Shown here in pieces: positions 7,518 to 9,243 of a DNA stretch of 9,243 nt. Both the position numbers and the translations under genes were made by a program. The stretch is from contig JAUHYJ010000108.1 of the NCBI GenBank assembly GCA_030425785.1, forward strand, positions 1-9,243, given 5' to 3'. Every line of letters begins with the position of its first letter. Position 1 is the first letter of the stretch. Source of the DNA: Acidimicrobiia bacterium (GTDB taxonomy: Bacteria; Actinomycetota; Acidimicrobiia; Acidimicrobiales; Ilumatobacteraceae). The notes below the pieces were generated by a model, which saw only the letters and a program-made list of their open reading frames with translations, was not told where the DNA came from and did not search any database.

Positions 7518-8771
7518 TCAGGCGTCGGGGGCGAAGGCGCTCGCCGCGCGGGCGACGCGGTAGACCAGTTCGGCGCGACCGCCGCGTCCCGAACGGAGGT
7601 GCTGGGTCGCGATGCGCATCGCCGTCGTCGTGCTCCGGTCGTGGCGCACGATCCGTTCGTGGACGCGACGGTTGATCGACGGTCGGCCGAGGAGCCGCTG
7701 GCCGAGACGCGCCACCTGGTAGTAGGCGCCGTACCGATCGTCGAGCAGTCGGGGGTACGACTGGAGCACCGTGCTGTCATCGGCCTCGAGCGCGTCGCCG
7801 AGCACGTCGGCTGCGGTCGTCCCGGTCTCGAGCGCGGTCTCGATCCCGGTCCCCGACATCGGATTCGCGGCACCTGCGGCGTCACCGACGATGAGGAAGT
7901 TCGGCCCGGCGAGCGGGCCGACCGAGAGCCCGGCGGGGATGCGGCCGCCGAACGGCGGGGCGACGGGCGGCCCGTCGAGCTGCCACGGCACCCGACGCTC
8001 GGCGACGAAACGATCGAACAGGTGGGTCGGGTTGATCACCCGGAACGACGGTGACGTCGACATCAGCATGACGCCGACGCTCACGACGCCGCGCCCCGTG
8101 GGGTAGCGCCAGCCGTAGCCGACGATCGGCACACCTGCACGGTCGGTGATCCCGACGACGAGTTCGGCCTCGTCGGTGGCGTGGAGCGGTGACGGGACGC
8201 TGGCCGCGTGTGCGACCGCCAGGGGCCAGTCGGGCTCGCGGTAGGTGCCGAGCATCCGCCCGAACGAGCTGTTCGCCCCGTCGGCGACGACCGTGTAGGT
8301 CGCGCGGGCCTCGAACGTGGTGCCGTCCGGATGGCGCACGACGGCACCGCGCACGAACCCGCGGTCGACGACGGGCTCGAGAGCGTGATGGTCGCGCAGC
8401 CGGACGACGCCGAAGTCGTCGGCCAGCGCTCGCAACGACGTCATGAAGCTCGCCCGCTCGGCGACGCGAGCGGTGTCGGGGGCGGTCCGCAGGCTCGGCC
8501 AGTCGATCACCGAGGACACCTCGTCGAGCCCGGCGGCCGAGGTGACGCGCACGCTCTCGACCGCGTGCCCGGCGTGATCCGGCTCGAGGCCGAGTCGCCA
8601 TGCCGCCGCCACGGCACGCGGGGTCAGCAGCACGTCGCCGCGCTCGGGCTCCTCGCGGTCGACGACGAGCACGCGCCGGTCGCGTCGTCCGAGCTCGATC
8701 GCCGTGGCGAGGCCCGCCGGGCCGCCGCCGACGACGAGCACGTCGCCGGACGCGGCCGGATGCGCGGTCAT
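7518..8771 (-). CDS. FAD-dependent geranylgeranyl reductase family protein, MenJ-like (menaquinone side-chain reductase)
   Basis: Flavoprotein expected to saturate isoprenoid double bonds, here most likely in the menaquinone tail at the membrane. In 417 residues: an N-terminal FAD-binding Rossmann motif, VLVVGGGPAGLATAIELG with GGGPAG at 15-20 and an acidic residue at the end of strand two (VLVVDREE). LLTPRAVAAAWRLGLE at about 48-63 is the LTPRA segment of this group. IVGYGWRYPTGRG and VSVGVML form the substrate-domain motif (YxWxFP and NVGVG in relatives). GDAAGAANPMSGTGIETALE with G296-D297 is the second FAD motif. M. tuberculosis MenJ (Rv0561c, 408 residues) has the same order and size. 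The Cys that often precedes the LTPRA segment is absent (RGDVLL). The ATG at 8769-8771 starts about nine residues before the first beta strand, as expected. Its product could alternatively be an archaeal-type lipid or chlorophyll-side-chain reductase, or another hydroxylase-like flavoprotein. It follows a cytochrome c gene by 49 bases. Confidence 0.85.
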   Translation of the reverse strand: MTAHPAASGDVLVVGGGPAGLATAIELGRRDRRVLVVDREEPERGDVLLTPRAVAAAWRLGLEPDHAGHAVESVRVTSAAGLDEVSSVIDWPSLRTAPDTARVAERASFMTSLRALADDFGVVRLRDHHALEPVVDRGFVRGAVVRHPDGTTFEARATYTVVADGANSSFGRMLGTYREPDWPLAVAHAASVPSPLHATDEAELVVGITDRAGVPIVGYGWRYPTGRGVVSVGVMLMSTSPSFRVINPTHLFDRFVAERRVPWQLDGPPVAPPFGGRIPAGLSVGPLAGPNFLIVGDAAGAANPMSGTGIETALETGTTAADVLGDALEADDSTVLQSYPRLLDDRYGAYYQVARLGQRLLGRPSINRRVHERIVRHDRSTTTAMRIATQHLRSGRGGRAELVYRVARAASAFAPDA

Positions 8772-8789
8772 GTCACGATCATGTCACGA
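8769..8789 (-). repeat. Direct repeat, 11-base period, over the MenJ-like start codon
   Basis: CATGTCACGA occurs at 8769-8778 and again at 8780-8789. The period of 11 is about one turn of the helix, so both copies face the same side of the DNA. Each copy contains CAT, an ATG on the coding strand. The upstream ATG (8780-8782) opens a four-codon frame, Met-Ile-Val-Thr-stop, whose TGA overlaps the true ATG. The repeat also covers the likely -10 box. Confidence 0.6.
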
Positions 8790-8806
8790 CGTCCGGGCGA
8801 TGTCGC
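8778..8806 (-). promoter_or_regulatory. Promoter of the MenJ-like gene
   Basis: On the minus strand GCGACA (8801-8806) is followed by 17 bases and CATGAT (8778-8783), which differs from TATGAT at one place. Six bases then lead to the ATG, so the transcript would be nearly or fully leaderless. No Shine-Dalgarno is visible. The -35 box lies in the loop of the hairpin at 8793-8813. Confidence 0.4.
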
Positions 8807-8813
8807 CGCCCGG
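8793..8813 (-). terminator. Perfect hairpin in the cytochrome/MenJ-like gap
   Basis: CCGGGCG (8793-8799), loop of seven bases, CGCCCGG (8807-8813) is a perfect seven-base-pair GC stem eight bases after the cytochrome stop. No T-run follows in the direction of transcription, so it could be an I-shaped terminator, an mRNA-end stabiliser or an attenuator between the two genes. Confidence 0.35.
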
Positions 8814-8820
8814 GTGGCGG

Positions 8821-9243
8821 TCACTCGGCCGCTGGCGAGCCGGGGATCGGCATGTCGCCGATCGGCATGATGCCCTCGAAGCGCTCGTGCAGATCGCTCA
8901 GGTGGCCACCGGCCTCGAGGTCGGCCCAGATCTCGGATTCCTCCGAGCACCATGTCTCGAACTCCTCGGCCCATTCGCCGTCGGGGTCGGCGCCACCGAG
9001 CGCGTACCGCTCGTGGCACGTCACCGCCAAGATCCGGTAGTCGGGCAGGGCACCGCCGATGTCCTCGCCCCAGCCCGGCATGTTGCCGCCGGCGCCGGTG
9101 ATGTGCGGGCCGCCCTCACGGTCGGGGTTGCCGTAGATCTCGACGCCCGCGAGGTTGTACTCGCCGGTGCCGAAGTAGATCCAGCGCAGCATGTCCTCGA
9201 TGTTCGGGAACGTCTCGAGCACCGCGCCGCCGGTGAAGCCGTA
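8821..9243 (-). CDS. c-type cytochrome, C-terminal 140 residues (start and CXXCH beyond the window)
   Basis: Electron carrier expected on the outer face of the cytoplasmic membrane. The visible part begins YGFTGGAVLETFPNIEDML, which resembles the segment after the heme-binding CXXCH in class I cytochromes. It continues with a helix and the Met-ligand region GGNMPGWG (Met codon 9079-9081). The closing helix is DYRILAV, then TCHERYALGG, the place where relatives have a pattern such as V..YER..LGG. A further tail of about 50 residues is acidic and ends IMPIGDMPIPGSPAAE. Two Cys, in VTCHERY and ETWCSEE, are unusual here and may form a disulfide. The CXXCH itself is not in the window, so the call rests on the C-terminal half. 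The gene precedes the MenJ-like gene on the same strand by 49 bases, which fits a respiratory cluster. Confidence 0.72.
   Translation of the reverse strand, partial: YGFTGGAVLETFPNIEDMLRWIYFGTGEYNLAGVEIYGNPDREGGPHITGAGGNMPGWGEDIGGALPDYRILAVTCHERYALGGADPDGEWAEEFETWCSEESEIWADLEAGGHLSDLHERFEGIMPIGDMPIPGSPAAE
8845..8869 (-). repeat. Short direct repeat at the cytochrome C-terminus
   Basis: GATCGGCATG occurs at 8845-8854 and 8860-8869, a 15-base period in frame. It encodes the repeated MPI pattern of IMPIGDMPI near the C-terminus. It looks like a small slippage duplication in a poorly constrained tail. Confidence 0.5.

Noticed and set aside
8208..8870. 220-codon plus-strand open frame opposite the MenJ-like gene
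   Set aside because: Overlaps a flavoprotein with complete FAD motifs and runs across the gene gap; the product resembles nothing.

Overview
The window comes from a very GC-rich bacterium with strong G/C preference at third codon positions. Actinobacterial traits are a ClpC with a double N-repeat, TrkA/TrkH potassium uptake, a long-chain prenyl synthase, a MenJ-like flavoprotein, and several apparently leaderless genes. The style of the cytochrome and of the sigma-like fusion suggests Acidimicrobiia (Ilumatobacter-like), but this is an impression and no marker gene settles it. All the protein genes look like chromosomal core or lineage-specific genes. I see no RNA gene, CRISPR array, insertion sequence or phage gene.

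Layout. Positions 1-920 (minus) hold the N-terminal third of ClpC, cut by the window edge inside the first AAA+ module. A 128-base divergent spacer (921-1048) separates it from a large plus-strand gene (1049-3460). That gene encodes a three-part protein: a sigma-70/ECF-like N-terminus, a long acidic Pro-rich linker with a 29-residue tandem duplication, and a single membrane span followed by a Thr/Pro stalk and a Cys-containing PQQ-propeller-like domain outside the cell. It is the most unusual object here. A hairpin at 3521-3543 follows. Then come a polyprenyl diphosphate synthase (3579-4565), trkA (4601-5944) and trkH (5941-7455), all on the plus strand, with trkA and trkH overlapping by four bases. 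Facing them on the minus strand are a c-type cytochrome (8821 to beyond 9243, C-terminal part only) and, 49 bases downstream of it, a FAD-dependent MenJ/geranylgeranyl-reductase-family protein (7518-8771).

How the genes fit together. The prenyl synthase makes an isoprenoid chain and the MenJ-like enzyme probably saturates one or more of its double bonds, so the two plausibly serve menaquinone. The cytochrome would belong to the same respiratory chain. TrkAH imports potassium using the membrane potential that the chain sustains. ClpC is the unfoldase of the Clp protease, and the neighbouring sigma-like membrane protein looks like a one-piece transmembrane signalling protein of unknown stimulus.

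Regulation. Three plus-strand genes have a TANNNT box 6-8 bases before a GTG start and little or no Shine-Dalgarno sequence. The MenJ-like gene has CATGAT six bases before its ATG. This is the pattern of leaderless transcription. Other small signals are a direct repeat with an 11-base period at the MenJ-like start, a perfect hairpin in the cytochrome/MenJ gap, and an imperfect inverted repeat in the clpC promoter region.
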